Positions 18,840-27,342 of a DNA stretch of 54,156 nt are shown here, in pieces; position 1 is the first letter of the stretch, and each line of letters begins with the position of its first letter. Below the pieces are notes generated by a model, which saw only the letters and a program-made list of their open reading frames with translations, was not told where the DNA came from and did not search any database. The stretch comes from Caldilineaceae bacterium. GTDB taxonomy: Bacteria; Chloroflexota; Anaerolineae; Caldilineales; Caldilineaceae. The stretch is taken from positions 1 to 54,156 of the forward strand of contig JAHDWH010000011.1 in the NCBI GenBank assembly GCA_023384455.1. Direction: 5' to 3'. Position numbers and translations under genes: made by a program.

Positions 18840-18939
18840 GTAAGAGTAGGTGGCGACAACCTCACGTCTTCACGTCTTCACGTCTTCACGTCTTCGCGTC
18901 TTCACGTCTTCGCACACAAATTGTGGCTCCGCCACCTTA
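18840..18939 (-). repeat. Interspersed element B, copy 3, with ACGTCTTC octamer array
   Basis: On the plus strand this is an array of ACGTCTTC octamers (about 18863-18908), CACACAAATTGTG and a GTGGC/GCCAC hairpin. Minus-strand TAAGGTGGC at its edge supplies the stop codon (18939-18937) of the chimeric remnant gene. Confidence 0.8.
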
Positions 18940-19353
18940 CGCAGTATATTGCCCCAAATGCGTCCTGTAAAAATCCAAAGTCTGCCGAAAACCTTCCAGC
19001 AGTTGGGTTTGGGGCTGCCAGCCCAGGGAGCGGCGCAACAGGCTGTCGTCGGCGTAATAGTCGCCGATGTCGATACGTTTGCGCTCTGCCGGGAAGGTAC
19101 GGGTGACAAACTCGCCGCCGCCGTTGGCCTCTACCAGCAGTTGAGCTGTCTCCAATAGGCTCACCACCGGTTCTCCCCCCACATTGAAGACTTTGCCATT
19201 GACCACCGACCACTCGGCCCGCCAGCGCCGTTGGGGCGAGACGGTGAGCAGTGTCACGTTGTGACCCACAGCAGCCAGGTGCTCGGCCATCGGCATAGCC
19301 CGGTAGTATGTGCCGCCGAAGCGGGTGCTGTGGTTGAGGAAGAGGAGGCGCAT
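18937..19353 (-). pseudogene. Chimeric remnant: GT4 N terminus fused to SDR epimerase C terminus
   Basis: A 138-aa open frame made of two unrelated parts. Residues 1-47 ([20 protein letters not shown] ... [12 protein letters not shown]) are the start of a GT4 glycosyltransferase. Residues ~52-138 ([20 protein letters not shown] to the end) match residues 242-327 of the SDR gene at 22021-23004, with about 80% identity also at DNA level. Neither part is a complete domain: the GT lacks its catalytic half and the SDR lacks its NAD site. The junction contains GACCACCGACCACTC (19201-19215), a 15-mer also found at 40013-40027. It is probably a non-functional product of recombination in the polysaccharide cluster. 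Confidence 0.85.
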
Positions 19354-19394
19354 GGGAAACGGGAGATTAGGGATCGGAGATCGGGCTGCGCATT

Positions 19395-20411
19395 TCAGAG
19401 CGCCCGATTGCCAAACCAGTAGATGTAACGACCGCGCAGTGTGCCTTCTAACAATCGCCAGCCCCGTAGCAGTGGCAGCCCGGCAGAAGTGGCAGGCCCG
19501 GCCGTGCGGCTGGTGCGAACATCTCCAGCCGCGGACGCACTACTGAGGGCTGCCACTTGCGCGTCCGCGGCCAGTAGTTCCCGAATATAGGGCGCGTAGA
19601 TATCCCGGCGCACCACCGCCGATGCAGAACGAATATATTCCGGATAGCGGGGATTCCAGAACCAGGGGCGCACCCGTTTCAACGACTGGAAGTGGAAGAA
19701 AATCAGCGGATCATCGCCGATCCAGACCTGCCCGTCTCGCCGGGTGATGGGATAGGTCGTCAGATTCCAGGGGCCGGCGTTGGCCCCGGTATGCTGGATG
19801 ATGTGGACGTTTTCGAAGCTCTCCGGCCAGTCGTCCAGATACTTTTGATCGCCGAATTGACCGTTGGCGGTAGTGTCCGAACACCAGGCGATTGTCTGGC
19901 CCCGCCAGCGGCGCAGACAGGCCAGCCCGTTCTCATCGTGGCGAAAGGTGAGCCAGCCGACGTTGTAGATACCAAACTGGTCGGCCTGCGCCTGGGCATT
20001 CGGCGGAAAGCGGTGACTGATGAGGGCAATCGAGGCATCGCCGATTTCCGCAAAGAGCGCTTCGGGGCTGGCGAAAAAGTAGAGGTCCGCGTCCAGATAG
20101 GTCAACTGATCCACATCCGGCCAGCGGGCAAAGATGTAAAGGGGCAGGGAGGGGGTGCAGGTGAAGTAGTATTCGATGAGGGAGCGGCCGGCTTTGGCAC
20201 GCAACAATTCGTCGTCGCCCGCCTCAAAATCGGCCAGCGCGATGGCTTCCACACCGGGCAGAGCCAGCCGGGAGAGCAGGGCGTGGGCCTCGTCATCCAG
20301 GCAGAGCACCCACAGGGTGAAGTCGGGGCACTGCGCCTGCAAGGATCGATAGAGCGCCAGCCCCCGGGGCAGATAGTTGTGGTCAAAGTACGTGCAGAAA
20401 TGGCGCTTCAT
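19395..20411 (-). CDS. Glycosyltransferase, GT8-like (GT-A fold)
   Basis: A 338-aa protein. The start [20 protein letters not shown] and the DxD motif Asp107-Ala-Asp109 (YLDADLYFF) mark a GT-A fold nucleotide-sugar transferase of the GT8/DUF-type found in polysaccharide clusters. Later [22 protein letters not shown] and IFFHFQSL match the acceptor-side conserved blocks. It is cytoplasmic or peripheral. The last ~60 residues (Ala/Arg-rich) look less conserved. The sugar donor is not predictable. It follows the AT-rich membrane gene by 82 bp in the same direction. Confidence 0.82.
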   Translation of the reverse strand: MKRHFCTYFDHNYLPRGLALYRSLQAQCPDFTLWVLCLDDEAHALLSRLALPGVEAIALADFEAGDDELLRAKAGRSLIEYYFTCTPSLPLYIFARWPDVDQLTYLDADLYFFASPEALFAEIGDASIALISHRFPPNAQAQADQFGIYNVGWLTFRHDENGLACLRRWRGQTIAWCSDTTANGQFGDQKYLDDWPESFENVHIIQHTGANAGPWNLTTYPITRRDGQVWIGDDPLIFFHFQSLKRVRPWFWNPRYPEYIRSASAVVRRDIYAPYIRELLAADAQVAALSSASAAGDVRTSRTAGPATSAGLPLLRGWRLLEGTLRGRYIYWFGNRAL

Positions 20412-20493
20412 AATGGAAAGCCTTCAGCACACGAATGGCAGGGATATGAAACTATAAATTTCCATGGTTGATTTTCCATCCTTATCTTCCTCA

Positions 20494-21969
20494 TTATCGG
20501 AACAACCAACCTTGTCGTCCAACACATGACCAGGGCCTCCAGTCAGGAGATATAATGAACCTGAATTGGGGTATGAACAGGGCACCGTCTGATGAAGGGC
20601 CATACCGATCATTATGCTTGGCTTGCTCAACTAATTGTGGAAATTCAATGTTTAGATCGTTCATAGAATGGATATTATGTTGTGATAGTTGATTCAAAGT
20701 CGTTGCTCTCCTCGCCCCTGGAATGGTGGCATGCGCGAACTTACCAAAGACCCATTCAGCACTATTACAGATGTAATCGAGATTAGAAGTTGTCTGTTCT
20801 CTCTGTATTAGACTACTACCATATGCCGAAGCGCTAAGCGCAAAAAAAGCGATTACTACCGCACATATGTAGCCCGTTGCCGATTTTTTTGAAATAGCGA
20901 CAAGTGTAGTTGCTACATAGAAACCAAAGAAGATCGTAGAAAGCAGAAGCAGATTATTGCGAGCTAAGGTAAGTCCTGGAAATGCTGCAAATGTCATCGC
21001 TGCTATCCATACTGCTGAATGTGTAAGCGTTTTACGATCCAGCAGAAGTAGTGAAGCTGTTGCCATAAATCCCAGACATATGAGCCACGCACTACCTAAC
21101 AAAAGAATGTTTGTCTGCCAAACTACCAAACGTGTAGAATCGCCGAGGATTTGTACAGTTTGAAGGAGAGACCACACAAATCCTTTGAAATTTATGCCTA
21201 ATGGGGTGGCTTGCGGAACTACAGCACTGCGGTAGTAAAACCACCCCAAAAAAATGACAACAAGAGTGCAAGCAAAGAGTACTAGGTGAGGTATTCGGGT
21301 GAGCAATTCTTTGGGCTGTTTTTGGCTTTGGAAAAAGGCTGTGATAATAAACAAAATTAACAGAGGATATACTATCAACGAGTCTTCGCGAATTAACAGT
21401 GCCTGGACAACTTGTAGCAGAGACACAAGCAGCCATTTAGCGTTGCCCGTGTGGATAAATTTCACTGAGCAGTATAGTGCTCCAACAATGAGAAGCCCAC
21501 TAATTAAATAAATCCCATCAGTTATCCAGGCGTAATGGGATATATTTGTAGTATGGAAGATGCTTAACATTCCCCCCAATAAGATGACGGTATACGAGGT
21601 TTGTAGTAGGTTACGGGATGCAATCCCAACAACCGTCAATAATAGCGCGTAAAGTCCCAAAAGAAATACACGATTTGAAATGACAGATGATCCAAAAAGG
21701 ATAGCTTGAGCGTGATAAAAATAAATCGTAAGTGGTCTGAACCCTGGAGTTTCAATCTTGTCCGGATCCCAAGTATTTCTCCAAACTTCAGCCATTTCAG
21801 CTGAAGAATAGGTGCGTACCAGATGCAAATCATCCCCTTTCAAAGGGGATGCCAATGAAAACCGACCAATCATCAATGCCATACTGAGAAAGAAAAGAAA
21901 AACACCAACATTTGTCAAAAAATTCAATTCAATTGGTTGGCGTTTACCGGTTCGCAATGAGTTGGCCAT
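20494..21969 (-). CDS. Polytopic membrane protein of the polysaccharide cluster
   Basis: A 491-aa protein with roughly 11-12 hydrophobic helices. A large loop after helix 1 includes KGDDLHLVRTYSSAEMAEVW and FRPLTIYFYHAQ, which resembles GT-C/PMT-like lipid-linked sugar transferases, and a C-terminal soluble tail ends the protein. No family name is certain; a glycosyltransferase or polymerase role is inferred from topology and neighbours. Base composition is clearly AT-richer than the genes on either side, and codon use differs (many AAT, TTA, ATA), suggesting acquisition from elsewhere. The ATG at 21969 is preferred (GAGG 8 bases upstream); an ATG at 22017 is also in frame. Confidence 0.7.
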   Translation of the reverse strand: MANSLRTGKRQPIELNFLTNVGVFLFFLSMALMIGRFSLASPLKGDDLHLVRTYSSAEMAEVWRNTWDPDKIETPGFRPLTIYFYHAQAILFGSSVISNRVFLLGLYALLLTVVGIASRNLLQTSYTVILLGGMLSIFHTTNISHYAWITDGIYLISGLLIVGALYCSVKFIHTGNAKWLLVSLLQVVQALLIREDSLIVYPLLILFIITAFFQSQKQPKELLTRIPHLVLFACTLVVIFLGWFYYRSAVVPQATPLGINFKGFVWSLLQTVQILGDSTRLVVWQTNILLLGSAWLICLGFMATASLLLLDRKTLTHSAVWIAAMTFAAFPGLTLARNNLLLLSTIFFGFYVATTLVAISKKSATGYICAVVIAFFALSASAYGSSLIQREQTTSNLDYICNSAEWVFGKFAHATIPGARRATTLNQLSQHNIHSMNDLNIEFPQLVEQAKHNDRYGPSSDGALFIPQFRFIISPDWRPWSCVGRQGWLFR

Positions 21970-22020
21970 GACCCCATCCTCGTATCTGTTTATGCATTTA
22001 GACGATTTCGTTATCATCTA

Positions 22021-23004
22021 CTAAATGTATTGGTAAAGATGGTGTTGATAGTATAAAAGCGTCTGCCGAAGACCCTCGGCCAGGGGTGTGCGGGGACGCC
22101 AGCCCATTGCCTCGCGCAGGAGACGGTCATCGGCGTAGTAGTCGCCGATGTCGATGCGTTTGCGCTCGGCGGGGAAGGTGCGCACGGCGTACTCGCCGCC
22201 GCGGTTGGCCTCTACCAGCAGTTGGGCCGTCTCCAACAGACTGACCACCGGTTCGCCGCCGATGTTGAAGACTTTGCCGTTGGCCGCGTCGTTCTGGGCC
22301 GTCAGCAGCAGGGCGTCGATTGTATCTTCCACATAGGAAAAATCCCGCAACTGCTCCCCGCCCCACACCTCAAAGGATTTGCCCTCTAAAAGCAGACGAA
22401 CCCAAATGCCCAAAAAGGTCTGGCGGGCATCTGCGACGCGCATGCGCGGTCCGTAGGTATTGGTCAGGCGCAGGGCGCAGGCCGCCAGACCGTAGACATT
22501 ATTGTAGAGGATGTGATACCACTCGCCAGCCATTTTGTTGATGCCGTTCACATCCACCGGGCGCAGGGGGTGGCGCTCATCCACGGGCAGATAGTCGGGT
22601 TTGCCGTAGATTTGGCGGGTGCTGGCAAAGACGATTTTGGCGGCTGGGCTGTATTTGCGGCAGCTTTCCAGGATGGACAACTGGGCACGCACGTTAATTT
22701 CCAGGTCCGTCTGCGGGTCCTGCATGGAATCCATATGGCTGGTCTGCCCGGCCAGATTGAAGAGATAGTCCTGGCCCTGCACCAGATATTTCATGCTGTG
22801 TTCGTCGCGCACGTCGGAGATGTTGACCCGTACCCGGTCTTCGATGCCGGCGATGTTGAAGAGATTGCCGCCGTACTCCGGGATGAGGCTGTCCACCAGT
22901 GTCACCTGTGCGTTGGCCTTCACCAGACGCCGGGCCAGATTCGAGCCGATAAAGCCCAGCCCGCCGGTGATCAGCACACGCTTGCCCGCAAATGCTTCTT
23001 CCAT
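22021..23004 (-). CDS. NAD-dependent epimerase/dehydratase (extended SDR)
   Basis: A 327-aa nucleotide-sugar SDR. GGLGFIG (14-20) is the NAD-binding motif, NLAGQTSHMDS and FASTRQIYG (127-134) fit nucleotide-sugar epimerases/dehydratases, and RLTNTYGPRM is the substrate-side block. The catalytic YxxxK Tyr is replaced: residues 153-157 are NGINK with Lys157 kept. This could change or abolish normal proton transfer, or the position may be served by another residue. It is probably in sugar-nucleotide synthesis for the cluster. It starts directly after the FkbM-like gene stop, and its 3' 260 bp are duplicated at 18937-19200. Confidence 0.87.
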   Translation of the reverse strand: MEEAFAGKRVLITGGLGFIGSNLARRLVKANAQVTLVDSLIPEYGGNLFNIAGIEDRVRVNISDVRDEHSMKYLVQGQDYLFNLAGQTSHMDSMQDPQTDLEINVRAQLSILESCRKYSPAAKIVFASTRQIYGKPDYLPVDERHPLRPVDVNGINKMAGEWYHILYNNVYGLAACALRLTNTYGPRMRVADARQTFLGIWVRLLLEGKSFEVWGGEQLRDFSYVEDTIDALLLTAQNDAANGKVFNIGGEPVVSLLETAQLLVEANRGGEYAVRTFPAERKRIDIGDYYADDRLLREAMGWRPRTPLAEGLRQTLLYYQHHLYQYI

Positions 23005-23985
23005 TTAGCCGCTCCTGCCGCTGAGTGTACGCTGCACCCGTCCCACCACCCGCCGGACAAAGTGCTGGATGCGCTGTGTGCCATAGGCCCGCTGAATCGC
23101 CCGCGCCGCGGCCCGCTGAAGCTGGGCCGCCTGCTCGCCGGGGCCAAAGCGCTTCTCAAAAGCCACGCCCACATCCAGCGCAAAGGCGAACTGCCCATCC
23201 AGCCCGGCAAAGGCCCAGAGCAGCAGAAATGCCTGCTCATCGGCGTCGGTCTGCAACAGCCAGTCGATTGTGCGCAGATAGCGGCTTTCGCCCCAGCCGG
23301 GGCTTGGACGCACGGCTACTTCCACCTGCCGATCCATCACCCCCTGTGTGTATTGGGCCAAACGCGCCAGATTTTCCCGGCGCATCCGAACCGCGCCCTT
23401 CACATCCAAATGGGAGAGCCAGAAGCCGCTGCCGGTCAGCTCCCGATGGGCGTCGATCCACAAATCCTCGCCCACATAGGCGTCGATCAGCCCTGGCTCG
23501 ATGTCCAGGGCCAGCACTCCGTTGCGAATGGAATCTGGCAGGCTGCGAAAGAGGCGCAAATCCGTGCCCTGGGAATCGGTCTTAAACCAGTCCACCCGAT
23601 CCAGCCCCAACTCGCCCAGCGCGGCGGCCAGGGTAGTGGCCGGGGCGGTGACCGTCCGTTCCACCGCGAAGAGGTCGGCGAACAGATAGTCGGCAAGGCT
23701 GTCGCTGTCCGGCGGCAGTGTGCTGGAACAGAAGGGCGAGGCAGTCAGATAAAAGGTGAGACTCTCGGCGGGGTCGGGCGAGACGGACTTGGGCACGATG
23801 CGCCCGCTGTAGAAACCGGCGTAGCGGGCCGGGTCGATGGCCCGGTCGTCGGCGTCGAAGCCCACATAGACTGACTGGGTCGCAATGGGCCGCCAGATGG
23901 GGTGGGGTTCGCCGGACGCGCCCACATCCAACAGAACCGGGTGGAGTTGATTGGCGGCCAGCACCTGCTGCAAAACTCTTTCCAT
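23005..23985 (-). CDS. FkbM-family methyltransferase
   Basis: A 326-aa SAM-dependent methyltransferase-like protein. LLDVGASG (18-25) is the SAM motif I, VGFDADD motif II, and DWFKTDSQGTDLRLFRSL the FkbM family block. FkbM-type enzymes O-methylate sugars and polyketides; here methylation of a surface glycan is the likely job. The C-terminal ~90 residues are an extra helical segment rich in Arg/Gln. Its stop abuts the SDR start (TAA ATG), so both belong to one operon. Confidence 0.82.
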   Translation of the reverse strand: MERVLQQVLAANQLHPVLLDVGASGEPHPIWRPIATQSVYVGFDADDRAIDPARYAGFYSGRIVPKSVSPDPAESLTFYLTASPFCSSTLPPDSDSLADYLFADLFAVERTVTAPATTLAAALGELGLDRVDWFKTDSQGTDLRLFRSLPDSIRNGVLALDIEPGLIDAYVGEDLWIDAHRELTGSGFWLSHLDVKGAVRMRRENLARLAQYTQGVMDRQVEVAVRPSPGWGESRYLRTIDWLLQTDADEQAFLLLWAFAGLDGQFAFALDVGVAFEKRFGPGEQAAQLQRAAARAIQRAYGTQRIQHFVRRVVGRVQRTLSGRSG

Positions 23986-24002
23986 CGGGAAGGGTTACTC
24001 CT

Positions 24003-24106
24003 GCAAATAAGGACACGGATTGGCACGGATAGGACGGATTTACACGGCGTTGTCCCTTCGATGAACTCAGGGCATCGCCTGAGTCTGTCGAAGGGGTTAG
24101 GTCTGC
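24003..24106. repeat. Composite interspersed repeats (ATCCGTG and CCCTTCGA types)
   Basis: The 121-bp spacer holds ACACGGATTGGCACGGATAGG, a relative of sequences at 33800-33840 and 34811-34860, and an inverted pair CCCTTCGATGAACTCAGG / CCTGAGTCTGTCGAAGGG (24055-24097). Confidence 0.65.
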
Positions 24107-24955
24107 CTAATCGGTGTTCCCTGCCCGAAAAAGAAAGCCCCGATACTCGGCTTGTCCCGGCGCGTTGTGAATGGGCGGCGCATAGCCGTAGACAAATTCC
24201 CGTTGCAGGGCCAACCCCAGCCGGGCTGCTTCTTCCAGAAACTCGTCCCGGTTCAGACACCAGCCCAGATATTCGGTGGCATAGCCGTAGGCTTGGGCGC
24301 GCTGAACAAAGACAAAGGAGGGCGCATCCGCCACCAGCGGGAAATTGCCCACATAGAGAAAGCCCGTCGCCGCCTGGGCCAGCCTGCCCAGCACAGCCCG
24401 CCACGCCTGGCTGTAGTGCAGGGACGTATTCGCCATCACCAGATCGTAGCGCCGTTCCAGGCAGGAATCGTCGCTGCTGAATGTCTGCTCCGGCAAAACT
24501 TGCGCGCCGTAGTCGGCCAGCAGCGGCAAATCCCGGCAGTGATAGTCCAGGCTGAGGTCGGGATAGAGCGCCTGGGCCAGCAGGAAATAGTGGCCGCTGC
24601 CCCCGCCCCAATCCAACAGGGAAAGGGACGAACGATCCCCCGCGACCCGTCCCAGCACATAGCCAAAGGTCATCGCCGCGTTGTGGGCGTTGAGATCACC
24701 GCCGGTAAAGGCCGGGGATTCGTGGCTGAAGTCCAACGGGCGGCGGCTCTGTACCGCGGCGGCAAAGGCCGGCCATTTGGCCCGGTAGACATCCACCACA
24801 CTCTGCACATCCCAACCAGCGATTTCCGGATGGGTGTCGGCATAGGTCCAGCCTTCCGGGATGTGTTCCCATTCGGGTGATTGTTGCGAGTGCCACAAGT
24901 GCAGGGCAAAATCCCATAGAAAGGGGGGCAGTATTGTACGCATGAACGATTTCAC
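24107..24955 (-). CDS. Methyltransferase, TIGR04325 family
   Basis: A 282-aa protein with the TIGR04325 pattern: N-terminal KSFMRTILPPFLWDF, WDVQSVVDVYRAKWPAF, then SAM motif LLDWGGGSGHYFLLAQ and ANTSLHYSQ, ending with GFLFRAGN. Members are putative SAM-dependent methyltransferases of polysaccharide loci; the substrate is unknown. The start used is GTG 24955; ATG 24943 is a possible alternative and neither has a strong ribosome-binding site. It lies downstream of wecB in the same direction. Confidence 0.82.
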   Translation of the reverse strand: MKSFMRTILPPFLWDFALHLWHSQQSPEWEHIPEGWTYADTHPEIAGWDVQSVVDVYRAKWPAFAAAVQSRRPLDFSHESPAFTGGDLNAHNAAMTFGYVLGRVAGDRSSLSLLDWGGGSGHYFLLAQALYPDLSLDYHCRDLPLLADYGAQVLPEQTFSSDDSCLERRYDLVMANTSLHYSQAWRAVLGRLAQAATGFLYVGNFPLVADAPSFVFVQRAQAYGYATEYLGWCLNRDEFLEEAARLGLALQREFVYGYAPPIHNAPGQAEYRGFLFRAGNTD

Positions 24956-25003
24956 ATATGCATCCAGTACAGCGTATGGCGAAGTTGGTTAGTCTTGAAG
25001 GAA

Positions 25004-26074
25004 CTACAGGTGAGAAGCCATGAGGATATCAACAATGCGTTCGCCGGCATGACCATCCCAGAGTGTTGGAATCGCACCCTTTTTACCATTTCCAGCGAGA
25101 ATAGCATTGATTTCTGAAATGATTCGATCTGGGTCGGAGCCGATTAATTTGTTTGTACCGATTGTGACGGTAACTGGTCGCTCCGTATTTGAGCGCAAGG
25201 TTAGGCAGGGTATTTGTAGAAATGTTGTTTCTTCTTGGACACCGCCCGAATCGGTGATGACAGCAGTGGCATTTCGTTGCAGACCGATAAATTCCTGATA
25301 TCCCAGGGGTTCAATCAGATGCAACTGCGGATTATCTATCTTGTATGCCTGTTCTTCAAGTCGTCGGCGCGTGCGTGGGTGAACAGGAAAAATGACGGCA
25401 AGCGATTGATCTACTCTTTCCAATGCACGCATAATTTGGTGTAAAGCAGCAGGATTATCGACATTAGATGGACGATGCAGTGTTACTAACACATAGCGCC
25501 CATTGACGCCGGGAAATTGCGGCGGTTCGCATTGAGGCAAAAGGCGGATTAATGTGTCAATCATCACATTGCCGACAAAGTGTATACGTTCAGCCGCTAC
25601 CCCTTCGCTGGTCAAATTCTCTGCCGCTTCTTCTGAATGCGTGAAGAGCAAATCTGCGACCTGATCGGTTAGCAGCCGGTTAATCTCCTCTGGCATGGTG
25701 CGATCAAAGGAACGCAAGCCAGCTTCCACGTGGGCGACGAGTTGTCCGAGTTTGGAACAGACAATAGTCCCAGCCAACGTCGAATTTACGTCTCCATAGA
25801 CGAGCACCCAGTCTGGGCGTTGTTCGATCACAATTGGCTCCATCCGTTGCATTATGGTAGCCGTTTGCTGCGCGTGGCTACCCGATCCCACCTCAAGATT
25901 GAAGTCGGGTTGGGGTATGCCTAACTGTGTAAAAAAGATGTCGGACATATTGGCATCGTAATGCTGACCCGAATGCACAATCGTCTGGCGGATACCGCGG
26001 GCTACACAGGCCCGATAAACGGGTGCAGCTTTCATAAAGTTCGGACGCGCACCAACTACATGCAAAATGTGCAT
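25004..26074 (-). CDS. wecB: UDP-N-acetylglucosamine 2-epimerase (non-hydrolysing)
   Basis: A 356-aa GT-B fold enzyme that interconverts UDP-GlcNAc and UDP-ManNAc in the cytoplasm. HVVGARPNFMKAAPV at the N terminus, HSGQHYD (34-40), VYGDVNST, HVEAGLRSFDRTMPEEINR, TLHRPSNVD and the UDP-binding ITDSGGVQEE block are all present, so catalysis should be intact. UDP-ManNAc feeds surface polysaccharides or, through a hydrolysing relative, sialic acid. The motif set favours WecB over NeuC. It follows the GT4 gene by 24 bp. Confidence 0.92.
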   Translation of the reverse strand: MHILHVVGARPNFMKAAPVYRACVARGIRQTIVHSGQHYDANMSDIFFTQLGIPQPDFNLEVGSGSHAQQTATIMQRMEPIVIEQRPDWVLVYGDVNSTLAGTIVCSKLGQLVAHVEAGLRSFDRTMPEEINRLLTDQVADLLFTHSEEAAENLTSEGVAAERIHFVGNVMIDTLIRLLPQCEPPQFPGVNGRYVLVTLHRPSNVDNPAALHQIMRALERVDQSLAVIFPVHPRTRRRLEEQAYKIDNPQLHLIEPLGYQEFIGLQRNATAVITDSGGVQEETTFLQIPCLTLRSNTERPVTVTIGTNKLIGSDPDRIISEINAILAGNGKKGAIPTLWDGHAGERIVDILMASHL

Positions 26075-26098
26075 ATAGACCGTTCCCCTTTCAACGGG

Positions 26099-27289
26099 TT
26101 ACCGCTCCAAAGCGGCCGCATAGTCCTGTAAACGAAGACGTGCAATCGCCTTCCACGAGAATTGAGTATGGACTTTCTGCGCACCCACTGCACCCATCGC
26201 CTGTCGTACTTCTGGTTGCAAGAGTTTCCGAATCTGTTGCGCAAGAGAAGCTGGATCGTTTTCAATATATACAAGACCATTCCCTTCGATCCGTTCGGGT
26301 ACATGAATCTGATCACTAACGACAAGTGGTAATCCGGATGCAGCAGCGTCAAGTTGACTGGTCGATTCTTGCCGGGGCCATACGCCGATATCCCCAGCCC
26401 AATAGACTTCGGGCAACTGAGTTGCCGGGACGAAATTCTGCACAACACATTGGCGAAGGTTCTGGATAGCGTCCTTTTGGTCTCCAGCGCCCACAAAAAG
26501 GGACCAAACAGCTACGCCGTCTTGGGCAAGCAAATCAACGGCTTGCGCCAGGCAAAGTGGATTTTTGTCACTACTAAAACGCCCCGTATAAACGCATAAG
26601 AGCGCATCTTCTGGGATTCCCAATTGTTTGCGGAATGTCTGGCAAGCGCCATCTTGCTCCTCGGCCGTGGGCAAGCGGAATAAGTCGGTGTCCACACCAA
26701 GCGAGCAGACTTCGATCTTTCCAGGCTGAATCCCGTAGAATTCGATAGCGATCTCAGCAGAATCGGTGCTGATAGGGTAGCACTTTTCCGACAATAGACT
26801 AATCGCCCGCCCCACACTTTTAGCATACGCCATCCATTTGAGACGCTTGCCAATAGAAGCACGCCGCTGATCTGCTCCAAAGACGGAGGCGTGCATATGG
26901 GATTCGAGAAAGAGCTTGTAGCCGACGAGATTCCGATAGAGGGCTGATTCCAGGGTGCTCAGAGTAAAGGCATCAAAAGTTTGAACAATATCCGGACGCA
27001 TATCCGACAAAGTGCGTCTCAAATCATTAATTCGGAGTCGTCCGCGCCAATAGCTATGGGGAAGTCGATGCAGCGTATATCCGTCTATTTCTTTCGTCCC
27101 ACAAGAGACAATGCCAGGGCCAATAAACGGTTCATAGGTAGTTGCATACGTGGGTGAGTCGAAATAAGGCTGAACATTGCCAGCAATCAAATGCACTTCT
27201 GCGCCCAAACTAGCCAGAGCCTTGGGCAGAAAGTTTTCTGCATATCCCATGGACTCCGCATACCAATCGGAGATAAGCGCTATCTTCAT
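26099..27289 (-). CDS. Glycosyltransferase family 4
   Basis: A 396-aa GT-B fold glycosyltransferase. The N-terminal Rossmann domain starts MKIALISDWYAESMGYAENF; the C-terminal donor domain shows the GT4 blocks VCSLGVDTDLF, LLCVYTGRFSSDKNP and the ExxxxxxE-like region WPRQESTSQLDAAASGLPLV. It probably adds one sugar to a lipid-linked glycan. Its ribosome-binding site GGAAGG is part of an inverted repeat GGAAGGTGCCTTCC just before the ATG, which could damp translation. Base composition is AT-richer than the flanking NeuA/ABC genes. Confidence 0.9.
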   Translation of the reverse strand: MKIALISDWYAESMGYAENFLPKALASLGAEVHLIAGNVQPYFDSPTYATTYEPFIGPGIVSCGTKEIDGYTLHRLPHSYWRGRLRINDLRRTLSDMRPDIVQTFDAFTLSTLESALYRNLVGYKLFLESHMHASVFGADQRRASIGKRLKWMAYAKSVGRAISLLSEKCYPISTDSAEIAIEFYGIQPGKIEVCSLGVDTDLFRLPTAEEQDGACQTFRKQLGIPEDALLCVYTGRFSSDKNPLCLAQAVDLLAQDGVAVWSLFVGAGDQKDAIQNLRQCVVQNFVPATQLPEVYWAGDIGVWPRQESTSQLDAAASGLPLVVSDQIHVPERIEGNGLVYIENDPASLAQQIRKLLQPEVRQAMGAVGAQKVHTQFSWKAIARLRLQDYAAALER

Positions 27290-27342
27290 CGGAAGGCACC
27301 TTCCTTAATACACCCCGCAAGCATCACTCGATAGGTGTCGCT

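Noticed and set aside
18466..18840. Short plus-strand open frames in the 18.4-18.8 kb gap
   Set aside because: No ribosome-binding sites, no conserved motifs, and overlapping frames of similar quality.
18863..18908. Possible CRISPR array from repeated ACGTCTTC units
   Set aside because: Units are 8 bp and directly adjacent with no spacers; it is simple tandem repeat within element B.
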